This document shows positions 51,373 through 60,248 of a DNA stretch of 64,000 nt, piece by piece. Origin of the DNA: Streptomyces albiflavescens. Lineage in GTDB: Bacteria > Actinomycetota > Actinomycetes > Streptomycetales > Streptomycetaceae. The position numbers were made by a program, and so were the translations under genes. The first letter of the stretch is position 1. Every line of letters starts with the position of its first letter. The DNA lies in NCBI RefSeq assembly GCF_014645835.1, contig NZ_BMMM01000001.1, positions 855,962 to 919,961 on the forward strand, given 5' to 3'. The notes under the pieces were generated by a model. It searched no databases. It was not told the DNA's origin and saw only the letters and a program-made list of their open reading frames with translations.

Positions 51373-52550
51373 CGAGCCAGGTCCTTCCAGGCGACGTCCT
51401 TGTCGGTGCGCGGCTCGGACGGCAGTCCCAGGACGCGTTCGGCGACGATGTTGAGCAGGACCTCGCTGGTCCCGCCCTCGATGCTGTTGCCCTTGGAGCG
51501 GAGGTATCGGTAGCCGGCGTCGCGGCCGGTGAAGTCCACCAGTTCGGGGCGGCGCATGGTCCAGTCGTCGTACAACAGGCCCTCCTCGCCGAGGAGTTCG
51601 ACCTCCAGGCCGCTGATCTCCTGGTTGAGGCGGGCGAAGGCGAGCTTCATGCCGGCGCCCTCGGGGCCGGGCTGGCCGACGGTGAGCTGCTGGCGCAGGC
51701 GTTCGCCGGTGAGACGGGCGACCTCGGCCTCGACCCACAGCTTGAGCAGGCGCTGGTGCAGGTCGTGGGTGCGCAGCTCCGGGCGCTCGCGCCAGGTCTT
51801 GGAGACCGGGCCGATCATGCCGCCCTCGCGGGGCAGCCGCATGCCGCCGATGGCGACGCGTTCGTTGTTCAGCGTGGTCTGCGCGACCCGCCAGCCGTCA
51901 CCGACCTCGCCGAGGCGGCGGGAGTCGGGGATGCGGACGTCCGTGAGGAAGACCTCGTTGAACTCGGCCTCGCCGGTGATCTGCCGCAGCGGACGGACCT
52001 CGACGCCGGGGTCGGTCATGTCGCAGATGAAGTACGTGATGCCTGCGTGCTTGGGCACGCCCGGGTCGGTGCGGGCGATGAGGATGGCCCAGCGGGCGAC
52101 GTGGGCGCTGGAGGTCCACACCTTCTGCCCGTTGACCACCCATGCGTCGCCCTCACGAACGGCGCGGGTGCCGAGCGCGGCCAGGTCGGACCCGGCGCCC
52201 GGCTCGCTGAACAGCTGGCACCAGACCTCCTCGCCCGTCCACAGCGGCCTCAGGTACTGCTGCTTCTGCTCCTCGGTGCCGTAGCGCAGGATCGTCGGCG
52301 CCGCCATCCCGAGGCCGATGCCGATGCGCCGCGGGTCGTTGTCGGGGGCGCCCGCGGCCTCCAGTTCGGTGTCCACGACGGCCTGGAGGGAGCGCGGGGC
52401 ACCGAGGCCGCCGAGGCCCTCCGGGTAGTGCACCCAGGCGAGCCCCGCATCGAATCGGGCCTTCAGGAAGTCCCCACGGCCGGTGGTCGCCGGCGGGTGA
52501 GCCGCCAGCAGCTCGGCCGTACGGCGCTTGAGTTCGGCTTCGTCGGTCAT
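51369..52550 (-). CDS. Acyl-CoA dehydrogenase, partner subunit
   Basis: The product is 393 residues. It shows CQLFSEPGAGSDLAALGTRAV and the following VNGQKVWTSSAHVARWAILIAR of the FAD-binding beta domain, and a C-terminal SKGNSIEGGTSEVLLNIVAERVLGLP in which the IEGGTSE segment is the flavin-adenine contact. It is translationally coupled on both sides (quinone reductase upstream, small ACAD downstream), so the three genes form one unit. It probably oxidises an unusual acyl-CoA as a heteromer with the downstream product. Confidence 0.88.
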   Translation of the reverse strand: MTDEAELKRRTAELLAAHPPATTGRGDFLKARFDAGLAWVHYPEGLGGLGAPRSLQAVVDTELEAAGAPDNDPRRIGIGLGMAAPTILRYGTEEQKQQYLRPLWTGEEVWCQLFSEPGAGSDLAALGTRAVREGDAWVVNGQKVWTSSAHVARWAILIARTDPGVPKHAGITYFICDMTDPGVEVRPLRQITGEAEFNEVFLTDVRIPDSRRLGEVGDGWRVAQTTLNNERVAIGGMRLPREGGMIGPVSKTWRERPELRTHDLHQRLLKLWVEAEVARLTGERLRQQLTVGQPGPEGAGMKLAFARLNQEISGLEVELLGEEGLLYDDWTMRRPELVDFTGRDAGYRYLRSKGNSIEGGTSEVLLNIVAERVLGLPSEPRTDKDVAWKDLAR

Positions 52551-53524
52551 GCGGCGGCTCCATTCTCCAGCGACGGTACGACCGCGACCCGGCCGGTGGT
52601 GACGCCGTCGGCGACTCGCTGCACGGCGGCCGCGGCCCCGTCCAGCGGCACGCGCTCGCTCACCAGCGGCTTGATCGCGCCCCGGGCTGCCAGCTCGGTG
52701 AGCTGCTCATGGCAGTGCTGGACCAGCTTCGGGTTCTTGGTGTTGTACAGGCCCCAGTGCAGGCCGAGGATCGAGTAGTTCTTCACGAGGGCGTGGTTCA
52801 GCGCCGGGCTGGGGATCGTCCCGCTCGCGAAGCCCACGACGACGATACGGCCCTCGAAGGCGACGACCTTGGCGGACTGGGCGTAGGCCGCACCGCCGAC
52901 CGGGTCGTAGATCACATCGGCGCCCCGGCCGCCGGTCGCCTCCTTCACGGCGGCGACGACGTCCTGCGTACGCCGGTCGATGACGACGTCGCAGCCCAGC
53001 TCCCGTGCCACGACGGCCTTGTCGGCCCCGCCGACCACGCCGATGACATTCGCGCCGGCCGCCTTCCCGAGCTGTACGGCCGCGCTGCCGACCCCTCCGG
53101 CGGCAGCGTGGACGAGCAGCGTCTCACCGGCTTCCAGCCCGGCGCGCCGGTGCAGACCGAACCACCCCGTCTGGTATCCGATGTGCAGGGCGGCCGCCTC
53201 GGCGTCGTCGAGGGCGTCGGGCGCGGGCAGCAGCGCGGCGGCGTCCGCGACGGCGTACTCGGCGAAACCGCCGTAAGGCAGCGCGGGGTTCGCGAGCACA
53301 CGGCGTCCGTCCTCGGTCTCCCCGCAGATCTCCACGCCGGGCGTGAACGGCAGCGGGGGCCTGACCTGGTAGTGCCCCCGGCACATCAACGCGTCCGGGA
53401 AGTTGATGTTCGCCGCGCGCACCTTGAGCAGGACCTGACCCTCGCCGGGCTGCGGACGCTCCACTTCCTGGAGCTGCATCACCTCACTCGGCTCGCCGAG
53501 CTCGTGCACTTGCCATGCCTGCAT
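52547..53524 (-). CDS. Zinc-free NADPH:quinone oxidoreductase (MDR family)
   Basis: The product is 325 residues. It contains VRAANINFPDALMCRGHYQVRPPLPFTPG of the quinone-oxidoreductase branch (partly quoted), the nucleotide-binding AAAGGVGSAAVQLGKAAG and the region VIYDPVGG. It lacks the structural and catalytic zinc cysteines. It is first in the operon with the two acyl-CoA dehydrogenases; possible roles are enoyl reduction or recycling of a quinone product. The ATG at 53524 has no strong RBS, and the region upstream (to 53630) shows no gene. Confidence 0.88.
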   Translation of the reverse strand: MQAWQVHELGEPSEVMQLQEVERPQPGEGQVLLKVRAANINFPDALMCRGHYQVRPPLPFTPGVEICGETEDGRRVLANPALPYGGFAEYAVADAAALLPAPDALDDAEAAALHIGYQTGWFGLHRRAGLEAGETLLVHAAAGGVGSAAVQLGKAAGANVIGVVGGADKAVVARELGCDVVIDRRTQDVVAAVKEATGGRGADVIYDPVGGAAYAQSAKVVAFEGRIVVVGFASGTIPSPALNHALVKNYSILGLHWGLYNTKNPKLVQHCHEQLTELAARGAIKPLVSERVPLDGAAAAVQRVADGVTTGRVAVVPSLENGAAA

Positions 53525-53630
53525 GCGGGGCCTCCACGGGACTGCTCTGTCTGACCGGGCTCGACCGCATACTAAGCGGTCGCTTGCCCTTCAGGGAACA
53601 GTAGCGTCCGTCACGCGCCGACGCGGCCTC

Positions 53631-54230
53631 CTATGACCGGGCGGGCCGGGCCCGCACATGCATCCGCTCCCCCTGGGGCCCGAACAGGCTCAGGAACTCC
53701 ACGGGCCCCTCCCCCGTCGACCCGAACCAGTGCGGCACGCGGGTGTCGAACTCGGCGGCCTCTCCGGGACCGAGCACCACGTCGTGGTCGCCGAGCACGA
53801 GCCGCAGCCTCCCGGAGAGTACGTACAGCCACTCGTACCCCTCGTGCGTGCGTGGTTCCGGTGCCATCGACCGCTGCGGCTCGAGCACCTTGAACGCCTG
53901 GAGTCCGCCGGGCTGCCGGGTGAGCGGCCAGTGCGTACGGCCGTACCGCACGATCGGCTTGGACCGCACCCGCGGATCACCCACCTCGGGCGCCCCGACC
54001 AGCTCGTCGAGCGGCACCTGGTGGGCACGGGCGATCGGCAGCAGCAGTTCCAGGCTGGGCTTGCGCAGCCCGGACTCCAGGCGCGACAGCGTGCTCACGG
54101 AGATACCGGTGGCCTCCGACAACCCCGCGAGCGTGGCGCCCCGCTCCTTCCGGATCCGCCGCAGCCGCGGCCCGACCTCGGCCAGCACCTCGTCCGTCTG
54201 ATCCGTCTCCGCGTCGTCACTCATGTCCAT
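53631..54230 (-). CDS. XRE-family regulator with C-terminal cupin domain
   Basis: The product is 199 residues. The HTH (about 18-72) reads GPRLRRIRKERGATLAGLSE followed by TGISVSTLSRLESG. The cupin domain (about 110-190) has HEGYEWLYVLSGRLRLVLGD and GEAAEFDTRVPHWFG. It is divergent from an FAD oxidoreductase gene 71 bp away, and this pairing is common in actinomycetes, so it probably represses that gene and itself. ATG 54230 or 54224 could start it; neither has a clear RBS. Confidence 0.9.
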   Translation of the reverse strand: MDMSDDAETDQTDEVLAEVGPRLRRIRKERGATLAGLSEATGISVSTLSRLESGLRKPSLELLLPIARAHQVPLDELVGAPEVGDPRVRSKPIVRYGRTHWPLTRQPGGLQAFKVLEPQRSMAPEPRTHEGYEWLYVLSGRLRLVLGDHDVVLGPGEAAEFDTRVPHWFGSTGEGPVEFLSLFGPQGERMHVRARPARS

Positions 54231-54301
54231 ATTGCAGAATCGGCAAAGCCGTTTGTCAATTCGTCCGCGGCCGGGCGACCTTTTCCGTGGAGGTGGTCAC
54301 C

Positions 54302-55246
54302 ATGACCGAGATATACGAAGCGGTAGTCATCGGCGGCGGCGCGGCGGGGCTGTCGGCCGCGCTCGTCCTGGGGCGCGCCCGGCGCCGCACGCTCGTCGTC
54401 GACGCGGGCGAACCGCGCAACGCGCCCGCCGCCCACATGCAGGGCTATCTGACCCGGGACGGCATGCCGCCCGCCGAATTCCTCGCGGCGGGGCGGCGCG
54501 AGATCGAGGCGTACGGGGTCGAGCTCGTCCGCGACCGCGCGGTGGACGTGGCCCGGGACGGCGCCGGGGAGTTCGACGTCACCTTGGCGACCGGGCCCAC
54601 GGTGCACGCGCGCCGGCTGATCGTCACCACAGGCCTGGCCGACGAACTGCCGCCGGTGCCGGGGGTTGCCGAGCGCTTCGGGCGGGACGTGCTGCACTGC
54701 CCGTACTGCCACGGCTGGGAGGTCCGCGACAAGGCCTTCGGGGTGCTGGCCACCACGCCGATGAGCGTGCACCAGGCGCTGATGGTCAGCCAGTGGTCGA
54801 AGGACGTGACGCTGTTCCTCCACACCGTCGGCGAGGACGAACTGTCGAACGAGGATCCGCTCAGGCTCGCCGCCGCCGGGGTCGTCGTGGTGCCCGGCGA
54901 GGTCGCGGGACTGCGGGTCGAAGGCGACCGGCTGACCGGGGTGCGTCTCGCGGACGGCACGGCACACGACCGCTCGGTGCTGTTCGTCGCGCCCCGCGCC
55001 GTCCCGCGCAGCGGTCTGTTCGAGCGACTGGGCGCCGAGCTGCGGGAGACGCCGTTCGGCACGTATCCGGTGGTCGACGAGACGGGGCTGACGACGGTGC
55101 CCGGCGTCTGGGCGGCGGGGAACGCGATCGGCTTCGCGGAGCAGGTCGTGAACGCGGCGAGCGGCGGGTACCGGGCGGCGGCCACGCTCAACGGGGAGCT
55201 GCTCTTCGCGGACCTCGACGCGGCCGTCGCCCGGGGGCAGGGCTAG
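54302..55246 (+). CDS. NAD(P)/FAD-dependent oxidoreductase, thioredoxin-reductase-like with CPYC motif
   Basis: The product is 314 residues. The FAD motif AVVIGGGAAGLSAALVLGRARR is at the N-terminus (partly quoted), and the redox motif CPYC (LHCPYCHGWEVRD) lies near residue 140. It resembles thioredoxin-reductase-like proteins and the thiol-oxidising enzymes that make disulfides in secondary metabolites, but there is no biosynthetic cluster here. GTGGAGGTGG precedes ATG 54302. The stop TAG lies within the CTAG target duplication of the adjacent MITE, so the gene's end may have been set by the insertion. Confidence 0.88.
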   Translation: MTEIYEAVVIGGGAAGLSAALVLGRARRRTLVVDAGEPRNAPAAHMQGYLTRDGMPPAEFLAAGRREIEAYGVELVRDRAVDVARDGAGEFDVTLATGPTVHARRLIVTTGLADELPPVPGVAERFGRDVLHCPYCHGWEVRDKAFGVLATTPMSVHQALMVSQWSKDVTLFLHTVGEDELSNEDPLRLAAAGVVVVPGEVAGLRVEGDRLTGVRLADGTAHDRSVLFVAPRAVPRSGLFERLGAELRETPFGTYPVVDETGLTTVPGVWAAGNAIGFAEQVVNAASGGYRAAATLNGELLFADLDAAVARGQG

Positions 55247-55419
55247 GCCCTGTCGTCAAATTCCCGTCTGCCCCGCGACGCCATGCACGCACTCTCGCCG
55301 CACCGGGCACAGACCCAAGTACATCCAGTACGAGGGCCTGTGCCCGGCACGCCGAGAGCACGCACCTGACGCCGCAGGGCCCGCCCTCCGGGCGGACGAC
55401 GGGAATGTGACGACAGGAC
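55247..55419. mobile_element. 173-bp MITE with 22-bp inverted repeats and CTAG target duplication
   Basis: The left end (55247-55268, GCCCTGTCGTCAAATTCCC...) and the reverse complement of the right end (55398-55419) differ at only two of 22 bases. CTAG flanks both sides (55243-55246, 55420-55423). The interior is also largely self-complementary around AAGTACATCCAGTAC. No coding capacity is present. This fits a non-autonomous element moved in trans, probably by an IS5-type transposase, which uses such targets. Confidence 0.8.
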
Positions 55420-55425
55420 CTAGCC

Positions 55426-55560
55426 GGCTCCGTACCCGCTCCGGCGTGGACCCGAGCCGTGCCCATACGGACCTGGATCCGGTCTGTGCCCGCACAACCG
55501 TGGCCCCGTTCCGTACCCGTACGGATGGGGCCTTGTTCCGTACCCGTAGGGGTGTGCACC
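55426..55560. repeat. Five tandem degenerate 27-bp repeats upstream of the ligase
   Basis: Units start at 55426, 55453, 55480, 55507 and 55534. Each contains a CCGTRCCCGYA-like core (two copies give CCGTACCCGTA) at the same offset. As peptides, the units read RSVPVRM-like on the plus strand and GTE/GTD on the minus strand. The array begins two bases after the right CTAG of the MITE and ends 26 bp before the ligase ATG. Confidence 0.75.
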
Positions 55561-55586
55561 CGACGTCCGCGTTGCACCATGGCTGC

Positions 55587-57125
55587 ATGCTGCTGAGCCG
55601 GCTCGCTCATGTGTCCCAGGAGATCGCCGCCACCTCGGCGCGGTCCCGGAAGATCGCGCTGCTCGCCGAGCTGTTCCGGGACGCGGAGGCGGACGACGTG
55701 CCGATCGTCATCCCGTATCTGGCCGGCCGCCTGCCACAGGGGCGGCTGGGCGTCGGCTGGAAGATCCTCAGCCGCCCGGTCCCTCCGGCGCCGGATCCTT
55801 CCCTCACGGTGCGGGAGGTGGACGCCCGGCTGACGCGGCTCGGTGCGGTCACCGGCACCGGTTCCCAGGCCGAACGGGCGCGCCTGGTGGGCGAGCTGAT
55901 GGCGGCGGCCACCGAGGACGAGCAGCGCTTCCTGTTCGGACTGATCAGCGGCGAGGTGCGGCAGGGCGCACTGGACGCGGTCGCGGTCGAGGGGCTCGCC
56001 GAGGCGACCGGCGCGCCCGGCGCGGACGTACGACGGGCGGTGATGCTCGCCGGTTCGCTGCAGACGGTGGCACAGGCACTGCTGTCCCACGGCCCGGAAG
56101 CCCTCGACGGCTTCCGGCTCACCGTCGGCCGCCCGGTGCTGCCGATGCTGGCGCACACGGCGGGGTCCGTCTCCGACGCGGTCGAGAAACTGGGCGCGTG
56201 CGCCGTCGAGGAGAAGCTGGACGGCATCCGCGTGCAACTCCACCGCGACGGCGGCGACGTACGGATCTATACCCGCACCCTCGACGACATCACCGACCGG
56301 CTGCCCGAACTCACGTCCGCGGCACTGGAGTTGAAGGGCGAGCGGTTCATCCTGGACGGCGAGGTGATCGCGCTGGACGAGGACGGCCGGCCGCGCTCCT
56401 TTCAGGAGACGGCCGGACGGGTGGGCTCGCGTGTGGACGTGGCGACGGCCGCGAGGACCATGCCCGTCTCCCCCGTCTTCTTCGACGCACTGTCCGTCGA
56501 CGGCCAGGATCTGCTCGATCTGCCGTTCACCGAACGACACGCGGAACTGGCTCGGCTGGTCCCCGAGCCCATGCGGGTGCGGCGCAGTCTCGTGGACGGC
56601 CCCGCGGACCTCCCCGCGGCGGAGCGGTTCCTCGCCGACACCCTGGAACGCGGCCACGAAGGCGTCGTGGTCAAGGCCCTCGACGCTCCCTACAGCGCGG
56701 GCCGGCGCGGTGCCTCCTGGCTGAAGGTCAAGCCCGTACACACCCTCGACCTGGTGGTCCTGGCGGCCGAGTGGGGCCACGGGAGGCGCACCGGCAAGCT
56801 GTCCAACCTGCACCTCGGCGCGCGCAACGCGGACGGGTCCTTCGCGATGCTCGGCAAGACGTTCAAGGGCATGACCGACGCGATGCTCGCCTGGCAGACC
56901 GAGCACCTCCAGGAGCTGGCCGTCGAGGACAACGGCTACGTGGTGACCGTACGACCGGAACTCGTCGTCGAGATCGCGTACGACGGTCTGCAGAAGTCGA
57001 CCCGCTACCCGGCCGGCGTCACCCTCCGCTTCGCCCGTGTCGTGCGCTACCGCGAGGACAAGACCCCGGCCGAGGCCGACACCGTCGGGACACTGCTCGC
57101 CGCACACCCGGAGGTCACCCCGTGA
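55587..57125 (+). CDS. ATP-dependent DNA ligase (LigB/archaeal-like type)
   Basis: The product is 512 residues. The N-terminal DNA-binding domain (about 1-175), the adenylation domain with KLDG (K210) in EEKLDGIRVQLHRDG, and the motifs FILDGEVIAL, EGVVVKALDAPY and SWLKVKP are in the normal order, followed by an OB-fold. It seals nicks using ATP and supplements the NAD-dependent LigA of bacteria. I chose ATG 55587 (MLLSRLAHVSQ) because the open frame upstream only covers the minisatellite. The NUDIX gene overlaps its stop. Recoding of the upstream repeats may affect its expression. Confidence 0.93.
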   Translation: MLLSRLAHVSQEIAATSARSRKIALLAELFRDAEADDVPIVIPYLAGRLPQGRLGVGWKILSRPVPPAPDPSLTVREVDARLTRLGAVTGTGSQAERARLVGELMAAATEDEQRFLFGLISGEVRQGALDAVAVEGLAEATGAPGADVRRAVMLAGSLQTVAQALLSHGPEALDGFRLTVGRPVLPMLAHTAGSVSDAVEKLGACAVEEKLDGIRVQLHRDGGDVRIYTRTLDDITDRLPELTSAALELKGERFILDGEVIALDEDGRPRSFQETAGRVGSRVDVATAARTMPVSPVFFDALSVDGQDLLDLPFTERHAELARLVPEPMRVRRSLVDGPADLPAAERFLADTLERGHEGVVVKALDAPYSAGRRGASWLKVKPVHTLDLVVLAAEWGHGRRTGKLSNLHLGARNADGSFAMLGKTFKGMTDAMLAWQTEHLQELAVEDNGYVVTVRPELVVEIAYDGLQKSTRYPAGVTLRFARVVRYREDKTPAEADTVGTLLAAHPEVTP

Positions 57126-57586
57126 GTGGGAAGCGGAGCGCGGGACTGTTGTTGTTCCGACACACCGACCGCGGTCTGGAGGTGTTGCTCGGCCATATGG
57201 GCGGGCCGTTCTTCGCGCGGCGCGACGCCGGGGCCTGGACCGTGCCCAAGGGCGAGTACGAGCCCGACGAGACCGCCTGGGACGCGGCCCGCCGCGAGTT
57301 CCAGGAGGAGCTGGGGCTGCCGCCGCCCGAAGGCGAGGCCATCTCGCTGGGCGAGATCACGCAGACCAATGGCAAGGTCGTCACGGCCTGGGCGGTCGAG
57401 GCGGATCTCGCCCCGGCGGCCGTGGTCCCCGGCACCTTCGAGATGGAGTGGCCGCCGAAGTCGGGACGGCGGCAGGAGTTCCCCGAGCTGGACCGGGTGG
57501 AGTGGTTCGACCTGGACCGGGCCCGGTCGGCGATCGTGAAGGCGCAGGCGGAGTTTCTCGACCGGCTCTCGGAGCACTCGGGCTGA
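57122..57586 (+). CDS. NUDIX hydrolase
   Basis: The product is 154 residues. The Nudix box spans G44-L66 (GEYEPDETAWDAARREF, then QEELGL) and has all required residues. It would cleave a nucleoside diphosphate linked to another group. GTG 57122 overlaps the ligase stop (GTGA), so the two are co-translated. A role in clearing adenylated or oxidised nucleotides during DNA repair is suggested by the coupling but is not shown. Confidence 0.9.
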   Translation: MSGKRSAGLLLFRHTDRGLEVLLGHMGGPFFARRDAGAWTVPKGEYEPDETAWDAARREFQEELGLPPPEGEAISLGEITQTNGKVVTAWAVEADLAPAAVVPGTFEMEWPPKSGRRQEFPELDRVEWFDLDRARSAIVKAQAEFLDRLSEHSG

Positions 57587-57713
57587 GAAGGCCGGGGTGC
57601 GCCTCCGGGTCACCCGCCCGAGCGTCTCGCCCCACGAGGAAGGGCCTTCCGCGTTGCGCCGTACCGCGCCGCGCGGGAGGGTCGGAGCACAGCCCGCAGT
57701 CAGGAGGTCGGCC

Positions 57714-59108
57714 ATGCCCATCGCAACGGTGAACCCGGCGAACGGCGAGACGCTCAAGACGTACGACGCCCTGGGCGCCGAGGAGATCGAGCGCAGGCTC
57801 GCGGCCGCCGAAGCCGCTTTCCGTACGCATCGCACCACGTCCTTCGCCGAGCGGGCTCGGCTCCTGCACAGGGCCGCCGACCTGCTCGACGAGGACCAGC
57901 AGAACATCGGCCGGGTGATGACCACGGAGATGGGCAAGCCGGTCAAGCAGGCGCGTGCCGAGGCAGCCAAGTGCGCGAAGGCGATGCGCTGGTACGCCGA
58001 CCACGCCCAGGGGCTCCTCGCCGACGAGGAGCCCGCCGACTCCGACGTCAAGGACTCCGGGGCCTCCCGTGTCCTCGTGCGCTACCGGCCGCTGGGCCCG
58101 GTCCTGGCCGTCATGCCGTGGAACTTCCCGCTCTGGCAGGTGATCCGGTTCGCCGCGCCCGCGCTGATGGCGGGCAATGTGGGCCTGCTCAAGCACGCCT
58201 CGAACGTGCCGCAGACCGCCCTCTACCTGGAGGACCTGTTCCGCCGCGCGGGCTTCCCCGAGGGCTGCTTCCAGACGCTGCTGATCGGCTCGGGCGCCGT
58301 CGAGGGCGTCCTGCGCGACCCGCGCGTCAGGGCGGCCACGCTCACCGGGAGTGAACCGGCGGGCCGGGCGGTCGCCTCGGTCGCCGGGGACGAGGTCAAG
58401 AAGACGGTTCTGGAGCTGGGCGGCAGCGACCCCTTTGTCGTCATGCCGTCCGCCGACCTCGACCGGGCCGCGAAGGTCGCCGTGACGGCGCGTGTGCAGA
58501 ACAACGGGCAGTCGTGCATCGCTGCCAAGCGGTTCATCGCGCACACCGATGTGTTCGACGCCTTCGCCGAGCGGTTCGCCGCGGGCATGCGGGCGCTGAA
58601 GGTGGGCGACCCGCTGGACGAGGACACGGACGTCGGTCCGCTCTCCACCGAGCAGGGCCGCAGCGATCTGGAGGAGCTGGTCGACGACGCGGTGGAGAAC
58701 GGCGCGACCGTCCTGTGCGGCGGCGAGCGCCCGGACGGCTTCCGGGACCGCGGCTGGTTCTACGCGCCGACCGTCCTCGCCGACATCACCCCCGAGATGC
58801 GCATCCACCAGGAGGAGGCCTTCGGGCCCGTCGCCACGCTCTACCGCGCGGCCGATCTGGACACGGCGGTGGCCCTCGCCAATGACACCCCGTTCGGGCT
58901 GAGTTCGAACGTCTGGACGCGCGACGGCTCCGAGGTGGACCGATTCGTCCGTGATCTGGAGGCGGGCAGCGTGTACATCAACGGGATGACGGCGTCCCAC
59001 CCGGCCTTCCCGTTCGGCGGGGTGAAGCGGTCGGGCTACGGGCGTGAGCTGTCCGAGCACGGAATCCGCGAGTTCTGCAACATCACCACCGTATGGCACG
59101 GAGCGTGA
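57714..59108 (+). CDS. NADP-type succinate-semialdehyde dehydrogenase
   Basis: The product is 464 residues. The ALDH motifs are complete: the cofactor segment MPWNFPLWQVIRFAAPALMAG, the general base E234 in LELGGSDPF, the catalytic C268 in NNGQSCIAAKRF, and the closing PFGGVKRSGYGRELSEHGI. It belongs to the GabD/SSADH group that ends GABA breakdown at succinate. AGGAGG lies seven bases before ATG 57714. No GABA transaminase gene is nearby, so the assignment rests on sequence type only. Confidence 0.9.
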   Translation: MPIATVNPANGETLKTYDALGAEEIERRLAAAEAAFRTHRTTSFAERARLLHRAADLLDEDQQNIGRVMTTEMGKPVKQARAEAAKCAKAMRWYADHAQGLLADEEPADSDVKDSGASRVLVRYRPLGPVLAVMPWNFPLWQVIRFAAPALMAGNVGLLKHASNVPQTALYLEDLFRRAGFPEGCFQTLLIGSGAVEGVLRDPRVRAATLTGSEPAGRAVASVAGDEVKKTVLELGGSDPFVVMPSADLDRAAKVAVTARVQNNGQSCIAAKRFIAHTDVFDAFAERFAAGMRALKVGDPLDEDTDVGPLSTEQGRSDLEELVDDAVENGATVLCGGERPDGFRDRGWFYAPTVLADITPEMRIHQEEAFGPVATLYRAADLDTAVALANDTPFGLSSNVWTRDGSEVDRFVRDLEAGSVYINGMTASHPAFPFGGVKRSGYGRELSEHGIREFCNITTVWHGA

Positions 59109-59133
59109 GCGTTCCGCAGCTACGATCCCCTCT

Positions 59134-59373
59134 GTGAACCGCGAAGTGACCCTGCCTCTGATCGTCGACGACCGCGGCACGTTGCAGGTGGCGGCCGCCG
59201 ACGTCAGCAAGCTGCTGCGCACGGTGGGCGGCCGGTGGCTGCATCTGGTGGAGGCCGGCCAGGACGGGCTCGACGAGGATACGGTGGCGGCGCTCACGAT
59301 CGAACTCGCCAAGCTCGCCGACCGCATCGACGTGGCCTGCATCGCGCACAGCAGTGGGACGACGGCCGGCTGA
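59134..59373 (+). CDS. Small conserved actinomycete protein (DUF6213-like)
   Basis: The product is 79 residues and begins at GTG 59134 (MNREVTLPLIVDDRGTLQVA), followed by the helix VSKLLRTVGGRWLHLVE and a further helix. It is small and soluble, without cysteine pairs or signal. It resembles short Streptomyces proteins annotated DUF6213, though I am only moderately sure of the number. It lies 25 bp after the dehydrogenase and convergent to the TenA-like gene, eight bp away. Confidence 0.6.
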   Translation: MNREVTLPLIVDDRGTLQVAAADVSKLLRTVGGRWLHLVEAGQDGLDEDTVAALTIELAKLADRIDVACIAHSSGTTAG

Positions 59374-59380
59374 CCGTGCG

Positions 59381-60076
59381 TCAGGCGACTCGCTGGTCCA
59401 ACTCCCACAGGGCGTGCCAGAACTTCGCCTCATAGGCCTGGAGCAGCCGCCCGTAGCGGTGCACCGCGTCTTCCGAGACCTGTCCGGTGTCGAGTCCCGC
59501 CTGCACCGCTGCCAGCGCCTTCCGCTCCAGGTCCGGAGCGGGCTCGGCGAAGAAGTCGAAGAAGCCGCAGGCCTCGTCGGCGAAGCCGTAATGGCGGCGC
59601 AGGGCCTGGGCGATCGTCGCGCAGTAGCCGCCCCACGCGGCGAAGTTGGCGCTCAGCGTGAGCACGACGTCGGCCAGTGAGCCGTTCAGGGCGAGCCAGG
59701 CGACGTACGCGGGATAGGTCTGGCAGTCCGCGAGCGGCTCGTACGCGGCCTCCTGCGCCTCGTCGGCCCCGACCGCGGCGGCATACGCACCGAGCCGCTC
59801 CCAGGCCACGGCTTCACCCTCCGCAAGCATTTCGAAGAAGGCGGCGCTCTCCGGCGCGGCGGCCGACATCTCGGCGCCGGCCGCCGACCGTGCGGCCAGA
59901 TGCAGGAAGGCCCGGCGGTCCGCGGCGATCACATGGCGCTGTTCGAGGGCGAGCGCGGCGAGGGTCGAGCGCCGCGCCGCGCCCCGGGCGATCAGGGGCA
60001 GAAGCCGGTTGGCGTGCGGGTCCGGGGCGAGTTTCCCGGTCGTGCTCTCCAGCAGTTCCCTGGCCGTCCGCGTCAT
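59381..60076 (-). CDS. TenA/PqqC-superfamily helical protein
   Basis: The product is 231 residues and all-helical. Features shared with TenA/THI-4/haem-oxygenase-like proteins are the buried E/Y-containing helices ending in YPAYVAWLALNGSLADVVLTL and NFAAWGGYCATIAQALRRHYGF and the closing FWHALWELDQRV. TenA proteins hydrolyse thiamine breakdown products, but many relatives have other roles. ATG 60076 follows AAGGAGCAGC. It is divergent from rppA, 172 bp away. The frame open to 60298 is not used. Confidence 0.75.
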   Translation of the reverse strand: MTRTARELLESTTGKLAPDPHANRLLPLIARGAARRSTLAALALEQRHVIAADRRAFLHLAARSAAGAEMSAAAPESAAFFEMLAEGEAVAWERLGAYAAAVGADEAQEAAYEPLADCQTYPAYVAWLALNGSLADVVLTLSANFAAWGGYCATIAQALRRHYGFADEACGFFDFFAEPAPDLERKALAAVQAGLDTGQVSEDAVHRYGRLLQAYEAKFWHALWELDQRVA

Positions 60077-60248
60077 TGCTGCTCCTTGGGTTCGGCGGTC
60101 CCGGGGCCCTTTCCACCAGGGTCCCACACCATCCCAAAGATCCCCGGAATGGAGTAATTCGACGAGATATCCGCGCGCAGCCGGGTGATCGTGGGTGGAC
60201 CACCGAGGGACGAAGAGTTCCCCGGACGGCGGAAAGAAGGCGTGCTCC

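Noticed and set aside
55426..55560. CRISPR array
   Set aside because: The units are contiguous and degenerate with no spacers, and no cas genes are present; it is a minisatellite.
55407..55586. N-terminal extension of the DNA ligase
   Set aside because: The extra residues only translate the 27-bp repeats and the MITE end; ligase homology begins at the ATG at 55587.
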